Origin: Tianweitania aestuarii
GTDB taxonomy: Bacteria; Pseudomonadota; Alphaproteobacteria; Rhizobiales; Rhizobiaceae
DNA length: 64,000 nt
Assembly: GCF_018457165.1 (NCBI RefSeq)
Contig: NZ_JAFMNX010000002.1
Coordinates: 310,001 to 374,000, forward strand
Direction: 5' to 3'
Shown: one piece after another, positions 38,201 to 46,110 of the stretch
Position numbering within the stretch: position 1 is the first letter of the stretch
Layout of the letters: each line of letters starts with the position of its first letter
Notes under the pieces: generated by a model
The model's database searches: none
Seen by the model: the letters and a program-made list of their open reading frames with translations, nothing else
Told to the model about the DNA's origin: nothing
Translations under genes and position numbers: made by a program

Positions 38201-40864
38201 GATCTGATGGACGAAGGCACCTATCGCACGCTTCTTGCCACCGCCCGCGTCGTTCTCCATGCCCGTCATGGCACCATTGCCGACCAGATCGAGCGTGCCG
38301 AGATCGCCGAACTCGACCTTCTGCAAGCCAATGGCACCGGCGATAAGCCGACGACGACACAGCAGCCGACCAATCGCCCGGCGGTTGCGGAAACGAGCCG
38401 TTCATCCACCACCCTCACCCACACGCCACCCGCCACGCTGCAAAAGCGTGCCAGCGGAACGGGTCTCGAGTTCTGGAACGGGTTCGGCGGCTTTGACCGT
38501 GACGGACGCGATTACGTCATCCGTCTTGATGGCCGCCGCTCGACGCCGCAGCCATGGATCAATGTCATCGCCAACCAGGACTTCGGCTTCCATGTTTCGG
38601 CCGAAGGCTCCGCCTTCACCTGGAGCCGCAACAGCCGCGACTTCCAGCTGACGCCGTGGTCGAACGACCCGGTGAGCAACCGTCCCGGCGAAGCGATCTA
38701 TATCCACGACATCAAGGCGGGCACGACCTTCTCGCCGGTTGCAGGCGTTGTGCGCAACGAACACGCGGTCTACGAAGCGCGTCACGGCCAGGGCTTCTCG
38801 ACCTTCACGGCGCGTCATGGTGCTGTGGAAACGGAACTGACCCATGTGGTCGATCCCGCAGATGCCATCCGCCTGTCGCGCCTCACGCTCCACAACAAGA
38901 GCGACGCGGCCGTGACCCTGCGGGTCTACGCCTATGTTGAATGGGTGCTTGGCCAGAACCGCGCGCGCAATGCGCCGAACATCGTGTCCTGGCAGGAGCC
39001 GGCGACGGGCGCCTTGCTCGCGCGCAATCCGTTCAACCTCGATTTCGGCGAACGCTGCGCGTTCCTGGCATCCGATGCGCCGTCGCAGTCGGTCACCGTG
39101 GATCGCGCCGAGTTCCTGGGTCGCCACGGCGATGTGTGGTCTCCCGAAGCAGCCATCACCGGCAAGACCTTGTCTAACAAGGTGGAAGCCGGCATCGATC
39201 CCTGCTCGGCCATTGCCCGCGACGTGACGATCGCCCCCGGCGAAAGCGCCGAAATCCTGTATCTGTTGGGTGATGCAGGCTCGCCTGACGAAGCACGCGA
39301 CCTCTACACCAAGCATGTCGCGCTCAACTTCGACGAGCGGCTGAACGCCATCGACGCGCAATGGAATCGCTTCCTCGGCACGCTGCAGGTCAACACGCCG
39401 GATCCGGCGATGAATGCCATGGTCAATGCCTGGCTGCCTTATCAGGCTGTGGCCTGCCGCATCCGTGCGCGCTCCGCCTTTTATCAGGCGAGTGGCGCAT
39501 ATGGCTTCCGCGATCAGCTGCAGGACACGCTCGCCTTCCAGCTGCATGATCCGAGCCTGGCGCAAGCGCAGGTGCTGAATGCAGCTGGCCGCCAGTTCCC
39601 CGAAGGCGACGTGCAGCATTGGTGGCTGCCGCGCAGCGGTGCCGGTGTCCGTACCACCATCTCCGACGACGTGGTGTGGCTGGCCTACGGCACCTTCAGC
39701 GCCATTACGGCAACCGGTGACGCATCGATCCTCGACAAGGAAATCCCGTTCATCGAGGGCGAAGTGCTGAAAGACGGCGAACATGATGCCTTCTTCACGC
39801 CCAAGACCTCCGAAACCACGGCAACGCTTTACGAACACTGCGCCCGTGCGCTCGATCTCGGCATCAAGCGCACCGGTGCGGACGGGCTGCCGCTGATTCT
39901 CGGCGGCGACTGGAACGACGGCATGAACGGCGTCGGCAAGAACGGCGCAGGCCAGAGCGTGTGGCTCGGCTGGTTCATGGCCAAGACGCTGGCGGACTTC
40001 GCCCCGATCGCTCGTGAGCGCGGTGATGTGGCCCGCGCCGATGCCTGGGAACAGCATGTCGAGCGGTTGAAGACAGCCCTCGAAACCACGGCGTGGGACG
40101 GTGAATGGTATCGTCGCGGCACTTACGATGACGGCTCACCCCTCGGCTCAAAACACAGCGACGAATGCAGCATCGACTCCATCGCCCAATCGTGGAGCGT
40201 GTTGTCCGGCATGGGTGAACCCGAGCGGCAGCAAACCGCGATGGATCAGGTCGAGCGCCAACTGGTCGACGACAAGCTCGAGATCGTGAAGCTCTTCACG
40301 CCCGCTTTCTCGAAGACATCGAAGGAACCGGGCTACATCAAGAGCTATCCGCCGGGTGTGCGCGAAAACGGTGGCCAATACACCCATGCGGCAACCTGGA
40401 CGGTGTTCGCGCTGGCCCAACTCGGCCGTGCCGACGCTGCCTATCGCGCCTTCCAGATGCTGTTGCCGGCCAACCATGCGCTGGATGAGAAGGCGGCGGA
40501 ACGCTACCGGGTCGAGCCCTATGTCGTGGCAGCCGACATCTATTCGTCGGATGACAAGGGCGGGCGCGGCGGCTGGACCTGGTATACAGGTTCTGCCGGC
40601 TGGCTTTATCGTGCTGCCGTGGAAGCCATTCTCGGCATCCGACGCGAAGGCAACCGCATCTTTATCGAGCCCGTCCTGCCTTCGAGCTGGGATGGTTTTG
40701 AAGCCACCTTGCGGCTCGACGAAGCCACCTATCAGATCAAGGTGCAGTGCGGCGATAAACGCGAAATATCTGTCAACGATGCTGTCCTGAATGATGCGTT
40801 CATGCAGCATTCAGGCGCAGGGGTCCATGAAGTCAGGGTAATCGTTCCTCGTTCCATTCCCTAA
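32294..40864 (+). CDS. ndvB: Cyclic beta-1,2-glucan synthase
   Basis: A giant 2856-residue inner-membrane enzyme (NdvB/ChvB/Cgs; family about 2800-2870) that initiates, elongates, sizes and cyclises beta-1,2-glucan from UDP-glucose. Membrane segments lie at about 404-460 and 805-975. The GT84 glycosyltransferase domain lies between, with VYVMTLDADTRM near residue 614 and QxxRW-like HHRWARGDWQ near 770. A glucoamylase-like region follows (SAVDSGNLAGHL near 1100, WSGSMFEYLMP near 1336). The C-terminal GH94 phosphorylase domain, which controls chain length, contains GGDWNDGMN at about 2536 with the catalytic-type aspartate. The products act in osmoadaptation and host interaction. Start ATG 32294; a second in-frame ATG three codons on is equally possible. 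Divergent from galU. Confidence 0.97.
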   Translation: MSMDKNMDVRTDSSRLSFSDVALPAAADLPIRSTFIREESLRSLGADFANNSQSFLSDLQPFDVQERLNDNAARILAVYRATNDAVARGDTITPAAQWLLDNNHVVEETIHQVRRDLPHRFYRELPLIRVGSGQEIPRALALAWIYVAHTDSAVSESSFQALVQGFQTVQPLKIGELWALPSILRFVLIENLRRLALRVDRAREMRQIANVVADRILGSGSVRAGEEALKPLAKHAQDKSFATQLLYRLRDGSRNAGEALRWLETELENAGGDADVVIHNEHQTLSSGNVTTGNIIRSLRLVDDVEWSDWFEALSYVDDELRKTAHFSELDFASRNEYRKAIETLARRSGKTEVEVARLTLDHAGTDGDAGVFLVGSRREEFERELGYQPTFAQRFHRAWRKAGWIAVAGPVAVLTALLLLAAGLGLWALGATPAAMTVLLILFAIPAIEGAVGLYNTLTLLFLTPSRMIGYEYKEGVPAEARTLVVVPALIGSRDDIDESVRNLEVHFLANMKGELSFALLTDWNDSKHEISPEDQNLLDYARGEIRILNERYPRDTTARFHVLHRRRLWNEAEGVWMGWERKRGKLHELNLLLRGDDDTTFLTPDSPLPDGVVYVMTLDADTRMTREAATRLIGKMQHPLNRPVNDPKTGLVVSGAAILQPRVTPSLTTGDEASFFQRVFSANRGLDPYVFAVSDVYQDVFGSGTFTGKGLYHIDAVEAAWKGRIAENSVLSHDLLEGSLAGAQLVTDVELIEDYPTRYTTDASRHHRWARGDWQLLPYLFDPKSGVPGLSRWKMVDNLRRTLTPIFWVLASIAGWSLLPFTFAVQWQALLIITLFLAQTFELMDSLFPRSFDVTMRGHVSGVLRDIAFATAHVVLKVVLVAHSAWLMGDAIIRTLYRMFVSRRDLLEWRTASQASKGGNDLLGTFNTMHGALVIAVVGVAVPTIANSSGAFLGALFALFWIGSPAFAWLISRSAQSEDRLEVSADDQQSLRVVARRTWLYFETFVTSGEHFLPPDNYQENPVGIVAHRTSPTNIGVYLLSAVSARDFGWISLAETAERIDQTVSTMEKMQRYRGHLYNWYDTQTLQPLLPLYVSAVDSGNLAGHLIAVARACSDWAEAPAAYLQGDFDGVLDVTTILDETLTALPDDRRPLRPLRQRLSDRITGMRRAVATLQSEPETASIRTINLAVLSGEIRKLAGSIHAEVKSTASEELQLWAAKLAQTCEAHVNDAHTDEAGVAALRERLGALHDRARLLAFEMDFSFLFREDRKLLSIGYRTDTHQLDESCYDLLASEARLTSLFAIAKGDLPTEHWLRLGRPITEIGFRGALVSWSGSMFEYLMPPLVMKEPQGGILNQTNNLIIRRQISYARSKGIPWGISEAAFNARDREMTYQYTNFGVPGLGLKRGLANNTVIAPYATLLASQFMPHEAVTNLNRLTTMGARGRYGFYDAVDFTPSRVPEGSDHAVVQNYMAHHTGMSIVAVANVVFEGRMRDRFHSDPVIVAAELLLQEKAPRAVPVTTVRTEAAEQPATGGEELSPDTRLIENPLAGVVSTNLISNGHYFVMTTATGTGYSRFNDLAVTRWTGDASEDRSGSFLFVRDCDDNRWWSATAEPKRVEGEETRVIFANDRSVFSKRVGHILTEVEVIAVTEGDGEARRITVYNEGETERTIEITSFGEIVLAPDMADSAHPAFSKMFVETEIDAQSGAIYATRRKRSTGEPDITLAHFVTTDAGGIRETEAETDRRAFIGRGRTIADPAALEPKAHLTGSAGFTLDPVMALRARVRVPAMKKAALTFWTMVGSSRENLQEVIDRLDHPESFSRQSMMGWTHSQVQTRHVGLSLAEAANVQRLARYLLFPSPVTRTPPDSISAGMGAQSALWSLAISGDFPIFVLRISDQADLGIIAKAMRVQEYLRTRGLIADLVIINEQASSYAQDLQQAIEWHCENASMHSHDLGPRQHIFNVRRDLMDEGTYRTLLATARVVLHARHGTIADQIERAEIAELDLLQANGTGDKPTTTQQPTNRPAVAETSRSSTTLTHTPPATLQKRASGTGLEFWNGFGGFDRDGRDYVIRLDGRRSTPQPWINVIANQDFGFHVSAEGSAFTWSRNSRDFQLTPWSNDPVSNRPGEAIYIHDIKAGTTFSPVAGVVRNEHAVYEARHGQGFSTFTARHGAVETELTHVVDPADAIRLSRLTLHNKSDAAVTLRVYAYVEWVLGQNRARNAPNIVSWQEPATGALLARNPFNLDFGERCAFLASDAPSQSVTVDRAEFLGRHGDVWSPEAAITGKTLSNKVEAGIDPCSAIARDVTIAPGESAEILYLLGDAGSPDEARDLYTKHVALNFDERLNAIDAQWNRFLGTLQVNTPDPAMNAMVNAWLPYQAVACRIRARSAFYQASGAYGFRDQLQDTLAFQLHDPSLAQAQVLNAAGRQFPEGDVQHWWLPRSGAGVRTTISDDVVWLAYGTFSAITATGDASILDKEIPFIEGEVLKDGEHDAFFTPKTSETTATLYEHCARALDLGIKRTGADGLPLILGGDWNDGMNGVGKNGAGQSVWLGWFMAKTLADFAPIARERGDVARADAWEQHVERLKTALETTAWDGEWYRRGTYDDGSPLGSKHSDECSIDSIAQSWSVLSGMGEPERQQTAMDQVERQLVDDKLEIVKLFTPAFSKTSKEPGYIKSYPPGVRENGGQYTHAATWTVFALAQLGRADAAYRAFQMLLPANHALDEKAAERYRVEPYVVAADIYSSDDKGGRGGWTWYTGSAGWLYRAAVEAILGIRREGNRIFIEPVLPSSWDGFEATLRLDEATYQIKVQCGDKREISVNDAVLNDAFMQHSGAGVHEVRVIVPRSIP

Positions 40865-40938
40865 GGGAAGGAAAAGATGCCTTACCTTCATGTCCTCCTG
40901 GCTTCAGCGCCAGTTTGTGTTGGTTATCAATTGGTTGG

Positions 40939-40998
40939 CTCTGCGGCATCAAACGCCGCAGAGATCAAGAACATGGCTGCGAATGCGCAACCATGTTC
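40939..40998. repeat. Two perfect inverted repeats between ndvB and ndvA
   Basis: In the 223-bp gap, CTCTGCGGC/GCCGCAGAG (40939-40963, 7-nt loop) and GAACATGG/CCATGTTC (40969-40998, 14-nt loop) form adjacent perfect stems. Neither is followed by a T-run. They may attenuate read-through or process the transcript between synthase and exporter genes. Confidence 0.55.
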
Positions 40999-41087
40999 CC
41001 GACCGGGCATTCTCTAAGCTCACATTGGTATTTCATCAGTCGCTCATGATGCGGCGCACAAATTAAGACCTGGCCGGAGTCCTGCTC

Positions 41088-42854
41088 GTGTCTCTTTTCG
41101 ATATTTATCTTCGCGCTCTTTCCTATCTGGGCGCTGAAAAAAAGAAGGTCGCCTTGATCTGCGGCGCCAACGTGGTTCTGGCTCTGGTGACCATCGCCGA
41201 GCCGATCCTGTTCGGCCGGATCATCGACTCCATTTCCTCGTCCGGTGACCTGTTTACGAACATGGCGATGTGGGCGGGTCTTGGCCTGTTCAACATTATC
41301 GCCTTCGTGCTGGTAGCCCGTTCGGCCGACCGCCTGGCGCATAAGCGCCGCGTCGCCGTGTTGTCGGATGCGTTTGAAAAGACGATCACGATGCCGCTTT
41401 CGTGGCATCAGCAGCGTGGCACGTCCAACTCCCTGCACACCCTGCTCCGCGCCGTGGAAACGCTGTTTTCGCTGTGGCTGGAATTCATGCGCACCCATTT
41501 GGCAACGGCTGTTGCCCTCGTGCTGCTGGTTCCGACCGCGCTCAGCATGGACCTGAGGATGTCTGCTGTGCTGTTGGTACTCGGCATCGTTTACATCGCG
41601 ATCGGCCGCATGGTCATGAAGCGCACCAAGGACGGCCAGGCTGCCGTCGAGGGCCATTATCACCGCGTTTTCTCGCATGTGTCGGATGCCGTCAGCAACG
41701 TGGCCGTGCTGCAGAGCTTCAACCGCACCAGCACCGAAGCGCGTGAACTGCAGCGCCACACCGGCGATCTGATCCGCGCCCAGTATCCGGTTCTCGACTG
41801 GTGGGCACTGGCCAGCGGCCTCAACCGCATCGCCTCGACTCTGTCGATGATGATCGTGCTTTTGATCGGCGCCTGGATGGTGACCCGCGGCGAAATGCGC
41901 ATCGGCGACGTCGTTGCCTTCACCGGCTTCGCGACCCTGCTGATCGGCCGCCTCGACCAGGTCAACGCCTTCTTCAACCAGATCTTCGAAGCCCGCGCCA
42001 AGCTGGAAGAGTTCTATCGCCTCGAAGACGCCGTTGAAGCACGCCAGGAGCCGCTGGGCACTGTCGACCTGCCGAAGATCCGCGGCGACATCGTGTTCGA
42101 CAATGTGAGCTTCCGCTTCCCCGGCGCGAACCATGGTCTGGACGACGTGTCCTTCGAAGTGAAGGCTGGCCAGACCGTTGCCATCGTTGGCCCGACGGGT
42201 GCCGGCAAAACCACGCTGATCAACATGCTGCAGCGCGTTTATGATCCGTCGGAAGGCCGCGTGCTGATCGACGGCATCGACACCCGCGCCGTGACCCGCC
42301 GCTCGCTGCGTGCTTCGGTCGCCACCGTGTTCCAGGATGCGGGCATGCTCAACCGTTCGATCGAGGACAACATCCGCGTCGGCCGTGAGGATGCATCTTA
42401 TGAAGACATCCATGCCGCCGCTAAGGCCGCCGCTGCGCAGGAGTTCATCCTGAACAAGAGCGAAGGCTATGACACGGTTGCCGGCGAGCGCGGCTCACAG
42501 CTGTCGGGTGGTGAGCGCCAGCGTATCGCGATTGCCCGCGCCATCCTCAAGGATGCTCCGGTGCTCGTGCTCGATGAAGCGACCAGCGCGCTTGACGTGG
42601 AAACCGAAGAGCGTGTGAAGCAGGCGATCGACGATCTGCGTGCCAACCGCACGACCTTCATCATCGCCCACCGCCTGTCGACGGTTCGTGATGCCGATAT
42701 GGTTCTGTTCATGGATCAAGGTCGCATCGTGGAAAAGGGTGGCTTCGACGAGCTCGCCGCCACCAACGGCCGCTTCGCCAGCCTCCTGCGCGCCGGCGGC
42801 CTGCTGACCGACGACGACGTCCGCAAGATGGCTCGTCTGGCGGAAGCCGCCTAA
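41088..42854 (+). CDS. ndvA: Cyclic beta-1,2-glucan ABC exporter
   Basis: A 588-residue half-transporter (NdvA/ChvA/Cgt) that moves cyclic glucan to the periplasm as a homodimer. The first about 310 residues form the six-helix exporter domain; the ATPase domain has Walker A GPTGAGKTT near residue 369, signature LSGGERQRIAIARA and LVLDEATSALD. The N-terminus VSLFDIYLRALSYLGAE matches NdvA proteins. The start is GTG at 41088 with GGAG nine bases upstream; no suitable ATG is near. It lies 223 bp downstream of ndvB and is closed by a strong terminator. Confidence 0.95.
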   Translation: MSLFDIYLRALSYLGAEKKKVALICGANVVLALVTIAEPILFGRIIDSISSSGDLFTNMAMWAGLGLFNIIAFVLVARSADRLAHKRRVAVLSDAFEKTITMPLSWHQQRGTSNSLHTLLRAVETLFSLWLEFMRTHLATAVALVLLVPTALSMDLRMSAVLLVLGIVYIAIGRMVMKRTKDGQAAVEGHYHRVFSHVSDAVSNVAVLQSFNRTSTEARELQRHTGDLIRAQYPVLDWWALASGLNRIASTLSMMIVLLIGAWMVTRGEMRIGDVVAFTGFATLLIGRLDQVNAFFNQIFEARAKLEEFYRLEDAVEARQEPLGTVDLPKIRGDIVFDNVSFRFPGANHGLDDVSFEVKAGQTVAIVGPTGAGKTTLINMLQRVYDPSEGRVLIDGIDTRAVTRRSLRASVATVFQDAGMLNRSIEDNIRVGREDASYEDIHAAAKAAAAQEFILNKSEGYDTVAGERGSQLSGGERQRIAIARAILKDAPVLVLDEATSALDVETEERVKQAIDDLRANRTTFIIAHRLSTVRDADMVLFMDQGRIVEKGGFDELAATNGRFASLLRAGGLLTDDDVRKMARLAEAA

Positions 42855-42877
42855 CCCGGCCATTCCCGACCATCACC

Positions 42878-42912
42878 AAAACGCCTGCCGGGGAAACCCG
42901 GCGGGCGTTTTT
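42878..42912 (+). terminator. Rho-independent terminator of ndvA
   Basis: AAAACGCCTGCCGGG and CCCGGCGGGCGTTTT form a 15-bp stem (one G-T wobble) around a GAAA tetraloop, followed by a T-run. It lies 24 bp past the ndvA stop. Confidence 0.92.
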
Positions 42913-43600
42913 CGTTTGTGCCTGTCTTCCAGATGGTCCGGCGGCTTGTCAGTCGAGGCTTTGCCGCAGGAAATGACGTCTGACGGGTTGAGCACAGTAC
43001 GGGTAGCCAGATGGTGTCAAAGATCCCAGGACGGCGCCGAGCCTGGTCTGTTTCTGCGCATGCAGTGACGCCTTCCCGCCCGGTGAAGGCTCGGGAAGCG
43101 GACGCAAGGTTCCGCGACTCTGATTAAAATCTATACGGCGGGGCGATCTCGCGTCCGTCGGTGCGCTCGCCGCGAACAAGTGGGCTGATCCGGGGTGGTC
43201 CCAACGCACCACGGCTGAAGGGTGCCTAAACCAACACTGACCTGCCCTCGGCCCGGGTTTAGGGAGGGACTGACTACCCTCCAAGCCAGGCTACCGTAGC
43301 CCAACCAACCCGGACACCGCCGCCCTCCTCTGATCCCCGGTGCGCACCAGAGTTCCCGACAAGAGCGATGAATGGAGGATAGAAGGGTTGGCTGCGGGCG
43401 TGGATAAGTTTCTGCTTGAAGGGACGGCGGCTGGGCGTTTGCCCGCGATTATATCCAACAACGTTCGTCGGCGTCGTAAGGCCGGCCCCACACAGGCGGA
43501 TGCGCGCCCTACTCACGATATGCGGCACTTATCGGTGTGACCGCCATACGCGAGACCAACAGGCACGCTCGAAGAGAAGCTTGTTTGAAGCGGATACGAC
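42913..43600. other. Unexplained ~690-bp intergenic region with many local inverted repeats
   Basis: No reading frame here resembles a known protein. Two frames on the minus strand (42949-43284 and 43274-43528) and one on the plus strand (43340-43540) are Pro/Arg/Ser-rich with no ribosome site and look accidental. A series of short perfect stems is visible: CCGAGCC/GGCTCGG (43037-43094), CCTAAACC/GGTTTAGG (43225-43263), GGAGGG/CCCTCC (43263-43282), GGCTACCGTAGCC (43289-43301) and GGTGCGCACC (43339-43348). This could be a structured RNA or a decayed element. I looked for RNase P RNA, tmRNA, SRP RNA and 6S RNA signatures and found none that hold. Confidence 0.4.
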
Positions 43601-43634
43601 AAGGCCCGCCGCATTCGGAGACGCGACGGGCCCT
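43601..43634 (-). terminator. Probable terminator of opgC-like gene
   Basis: AAGGCCCGCCGC and GCGACGGGCCCT pair at 10 of 12 positions around a 10-nt loop, starting 22 bp past the stop of the opgC-like gene. The T-run is weak, so efficiency is uncertain. Confidence 0.5.
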
Positions 43635-43655
43635 GTGATCGATCGAACCGAAAAC

Positions 43656-44861
43656 CTAGTCCTTGCGGCGGACGCGAACGGGCACCAGGGCGCCGTCGGC
43701 AATCGGCCTCGGCTTGGCTTCCTTGCGCAGCTTGATCTCGGCGGCCGCGCTCTTCTGCAGGCCCTTGTACCAGTCAAGATAAAAGGCCAGCGCGAACTGC
43801 AGGGCAATGCCGGTGCCGATCAGCAGCGTGTCCAGCATCAGGCTTTCGGGACGCGACAGCTTGATCACCTGAGCCACCATCGCCAAAAGCGTACCGGCGA
43901 TGAACACAGGCAGGGAATGACGGCCAAGGCTCGCAAGCGGATTGCTTTCCTTCAAGCGTGCCAGTTCCGACAGGCCTGGAATGGCAACCAGCAGATAAGC
44001 CAGCGACAACACATGCAGCAGGCGCGGCAGCGACAGGAAGGTCTTGTCGAAGCCCGTCAACACGGCCGGCAGGCCGAGCGAGGCATCCACGCCCCAAAGC
44101 GGCCAACGCACCCAAACAAAGGCGAGCACCAGATAAGCCGCAGCAGCCGCCATCAGGAACGGGTTGGCAACGATCTTGCCGCCGCGGCGCACATGCAGCA
44201 TGCCGCCCAGACCAATCGCAAACAGGAACTGCCACGACAGCGGGTTCAGGAACCACATGCCCGGCGTGGGATAATTCGGCGGAGCGACCTGGTAGATGCC
44301 GGCGAGCAGCCACAGCGTGCCCGATACGCCGACCATGAGACCGAGGCTGATCGTGCTCAACCACAGGAGCATGGGCAGCAACAGCATAACCGCCGCATAC
44401 ATGGACAGGATGTTGTTGTAGCCGAGCTGATGGCCAAGCGTTGCAAGCCCCAGCAGCGAGCGCGCCGGATCGTCGATCATCGGCTCGATGTTGATCTGCG
44501 CCAAAAGAGCGGGATTGGCGAGCCAGGTCGCGCCGAGCACGAAGATCGCGATCGTGGCCAGCGCCGTCATGATCTGCGTGACATACAGCACCCCTGCCCG
44601 CCGAAGCGCCTTCAGCGCCATCAGCAGGCGAACGCCGGGAACGAACTTGCCGCCATAGGCCAGGCCGATGGCGATGCCAGAGATCAGCACAAAGGCTTCC
44701 GCGGAATCGGAAAAGCCGAAGTTCTTGTGCGTCGCGTTCTCGTAGATCGTGCCTGGCACGTGGTTGACGAAAATCGAAAGAAGCGCGAGCGCGCGAAACA
44801 CGTCGATGCGCGTATCGCGGGCGGATTGAGATTTGAGGGGCAAGTGCGGATCAGCAGTCAT
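43656..44861 (-). CDS. opgC: OpgC family membrane protein, probable cyclic glucan succinyltransferase
   Basis: A 401-residue inner-membrane protein with about ten hydrophobic segments. The N-terminal RIDVFRALALLSIFVNHVPG and FSDSAEAFVLISGIAIGLAYG are the OpgC/acyltransferase-3-like signature; in E. coli OpgC succinylates osmoregulated periplasmic glucans, and the Brucella relative Cgm modifies cyclic beta-1,2-glucan. A cytoplasmic basic tail ends the protein (LRKEAKPRP...VRVRRKD). It lies beside ndvB and ndvA but on the opposite strand, so it is separately transcribed. The glucan substrate is inferred from the neighbourhood; the acyl group is inferred from the family. Confidence 0.9.
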   Translation of the reverse strand: MTADPHLPLKSQSARDTRIDVFRALALLSIFVNHVPGTIYENATHKNFGFSDSAEAFVLISGIAIGLAYGGKFVPGVRLLMALKALRRAGVLYVTQIMTALATIAIFVLGATWLANPALLAQINIEPMIDDPARSLLGLATLGHQLGYNNILSMYAAVMLLLPMLLWLSTISLGLMVGVSGTLWLLAGIYQVAPPNYPTPGMWFLNPLSWQFLFAIGLGGMLHVRRGGKIVANPFLMAAAAAYLVLAFVWVRWPLWGVDASLGLPAVLTGFDKTFLSLPRLLHVLSLAYLLVAIPGLSELARLKESNPLASLGRHSLPVFIAGTLLAMVAQVIKLSRPESLMLDTLLIGTGIALQFALAFYLDWYKGLQKSAAAEIKLRKEAKPRPIADGALVPVRVRRKD

Positions 44862-45015
44862 GTGTGATTAAGCCCTCAGCTACATGATCGTTCCCACGGC
44901 GTCGTTCAGTTTTGCTGCGTTGCGATATTTTCCTGGGGATCATTGCGATGCATTCAGTTGAGGCTTGACCACTGGCCTGTTTCAGCCCGATCAATTCACG
45001 AGAACGGGAGCCGAC

Positions 45016-46062
45016 ATGCACACGATCTTCGACGGCCATAATGATTTGCTGCTGCGCTTGTGGAGTGGGGAAAAGGCGGGACGCGATCCTTTAAAGGAGT
45101 TCGAATCCGCAACCGGCACAGCCCATATCGACCTCAAGAAAGCGGCGGAAGGAGGTCTGGTTGGTGGCTTCTGCGCGATCTACGTGCCGTCAGGCGGGCT
45201 GTCCTTCGGCAGGCCCGACGCCAAGGGGCATTACAGCACGCCGGTCGCCTCGCCGCTCGAGCGCGCGCCCTCGCTGGAAACAACGATGGCGCAGATGGAC
45301 ATTGCCTGTCGCCTCGACCGCGCCGGCCTGTTGAAGATCTGCCGCAGCGTTGATGAACTCGAAACCGCCATCGCAGCCGGCACGTTCGCCGCCATCGCCC
45401 ATATCGAAGGTGCGGAAGGCATCGGCGAGGATCTGTCCGGCCTTTATACGCTCTACGCCGCCGGTCTGCGCTCCATCGGCCCGGTCTGGAGCCGCAACAA
45501 CGTGTTCGGCCATGGCGTGCCCTTTGCCTATCCGTCGTCGCCCGACACGGGCCCGGGCCTCACCGATGCCGGTCGCGCGCTGGTAAAGGCCTGTAACGAA
45601 ATGGGCATCCTGATCGACCTGTCGCACATCACCGAACAGGGCTTCTGGGATGTTGCCAAGCATTCCACCGCGCCGCTGGTCGCGACCCATTCCAACGTCC
45701 ACGCAATCACGCCCTCGGCGCGCAATCTCACCGACAAGCAGCTTGGCGCGATCAAGGAAACGCAAGGCGTCGTCGGCCTGAACTATGCCGTCGCTTTCTT
45801 GCGCGAAGACGGCCAGGAGCGCGCGGATACCGGCATCGCCACGATGATCCGCCATATCGATCATATGGTCGAACAGGTCGGCATCGACGGCGTGGCGCTC
45901 GGTTCGGACTTCGATGGCGCCATGATCCCGGCCGAAATCGGCTCGGCTGCCGGCCTGCAAAAACTCGTTGCCGGTCTGCAAGGTGCCGGATACGCTGACG
46001 CCGAAATTAACAAAATCTGCCGCGAAAACTGGTTCCGCGTTCTGCGCCTGACGCTTCGCTGA
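45016..46062 (+). CDS. M19 family membrane-type dipeptidase
   Basis: A 348-residue zinc dipeptidase of the renal dipeptidase family. The metal-site pattern is clear: FDGHNDLLLRL at the N-terminus (HxD), IEGAEGI (bridging glutamate), ATHSNVHAITPSARN (histidine) and GSDFDGAMIP (aspartate). Such enzymes split dipeptides, often with a D-residue at the C-terminal position. The ATG at 45016 is used because GGGAG lies five bases upstream and homology starts there; the frame could extend to a TTG at 44965. No signal peptide is seen, so it acts in the cytoplasm. It is 48 bp upstream of the dppA-like gene and probably the first gene of that operon, cleaving imported dipeptides. Confidence 0.93.
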   Translation: MHTIFDGHNDLLLRLWSGEKAGRDPLKEFESATGTAHIDLKKAAEGGLVGGFCAIYVPSGGLSFGRPDAKGHYSTPVASPLERAPSLETTMAQMDIACRLDRAGLLKICRSVDELETAIAAGTFAAIAHIEGAEGIGEDLSGLYTLYAAGLRSIGPVWSRNNVFGHGVPFAYPSSPDTGPGLTDAGRALVKACNEMGILIDLSHITEQGFWDVAKHSTAPLVATHSNVHAITPSARNLTDKQLGAIKETQGVVGLNYAVAFLREDGQERADTGIATMIRHIDHMVEQVGIDGVALGSDFDGAMIPAEIGSAAGLQKLVAGLQGAGYADAEINKICRENWFRVLRLTLR

Positions 46063-46110
46063 CCCACCATCGACGGCAGAAAACAACAACCATAATCGGG
46101 AACCACTGAC

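Noticed and set aside
42913-43600. RNase P RNA, tmRNA, SRP RNA or 6S RNA in the unexplained block
   Set aside because: I looked for the conserved GAGGAAAGTCC and ACAGAACCCGG elements of RNase P, the tag-peptide codons of two-piece tmRNA, the GGTCAGGTCCGGAAGG core of SRP RNA and the 6S closing stem on both strands. None is present. A weak resemblance (GATGAATG near 43367) is not enough.
43416-44867. A 483-codon open frame on the plus strand
   Set aside because: It covers the opgC-like gene in antisense. The opgC-like protein has the family signature and regular membrane segments, while this frame is Gln/Arg/His-rich.
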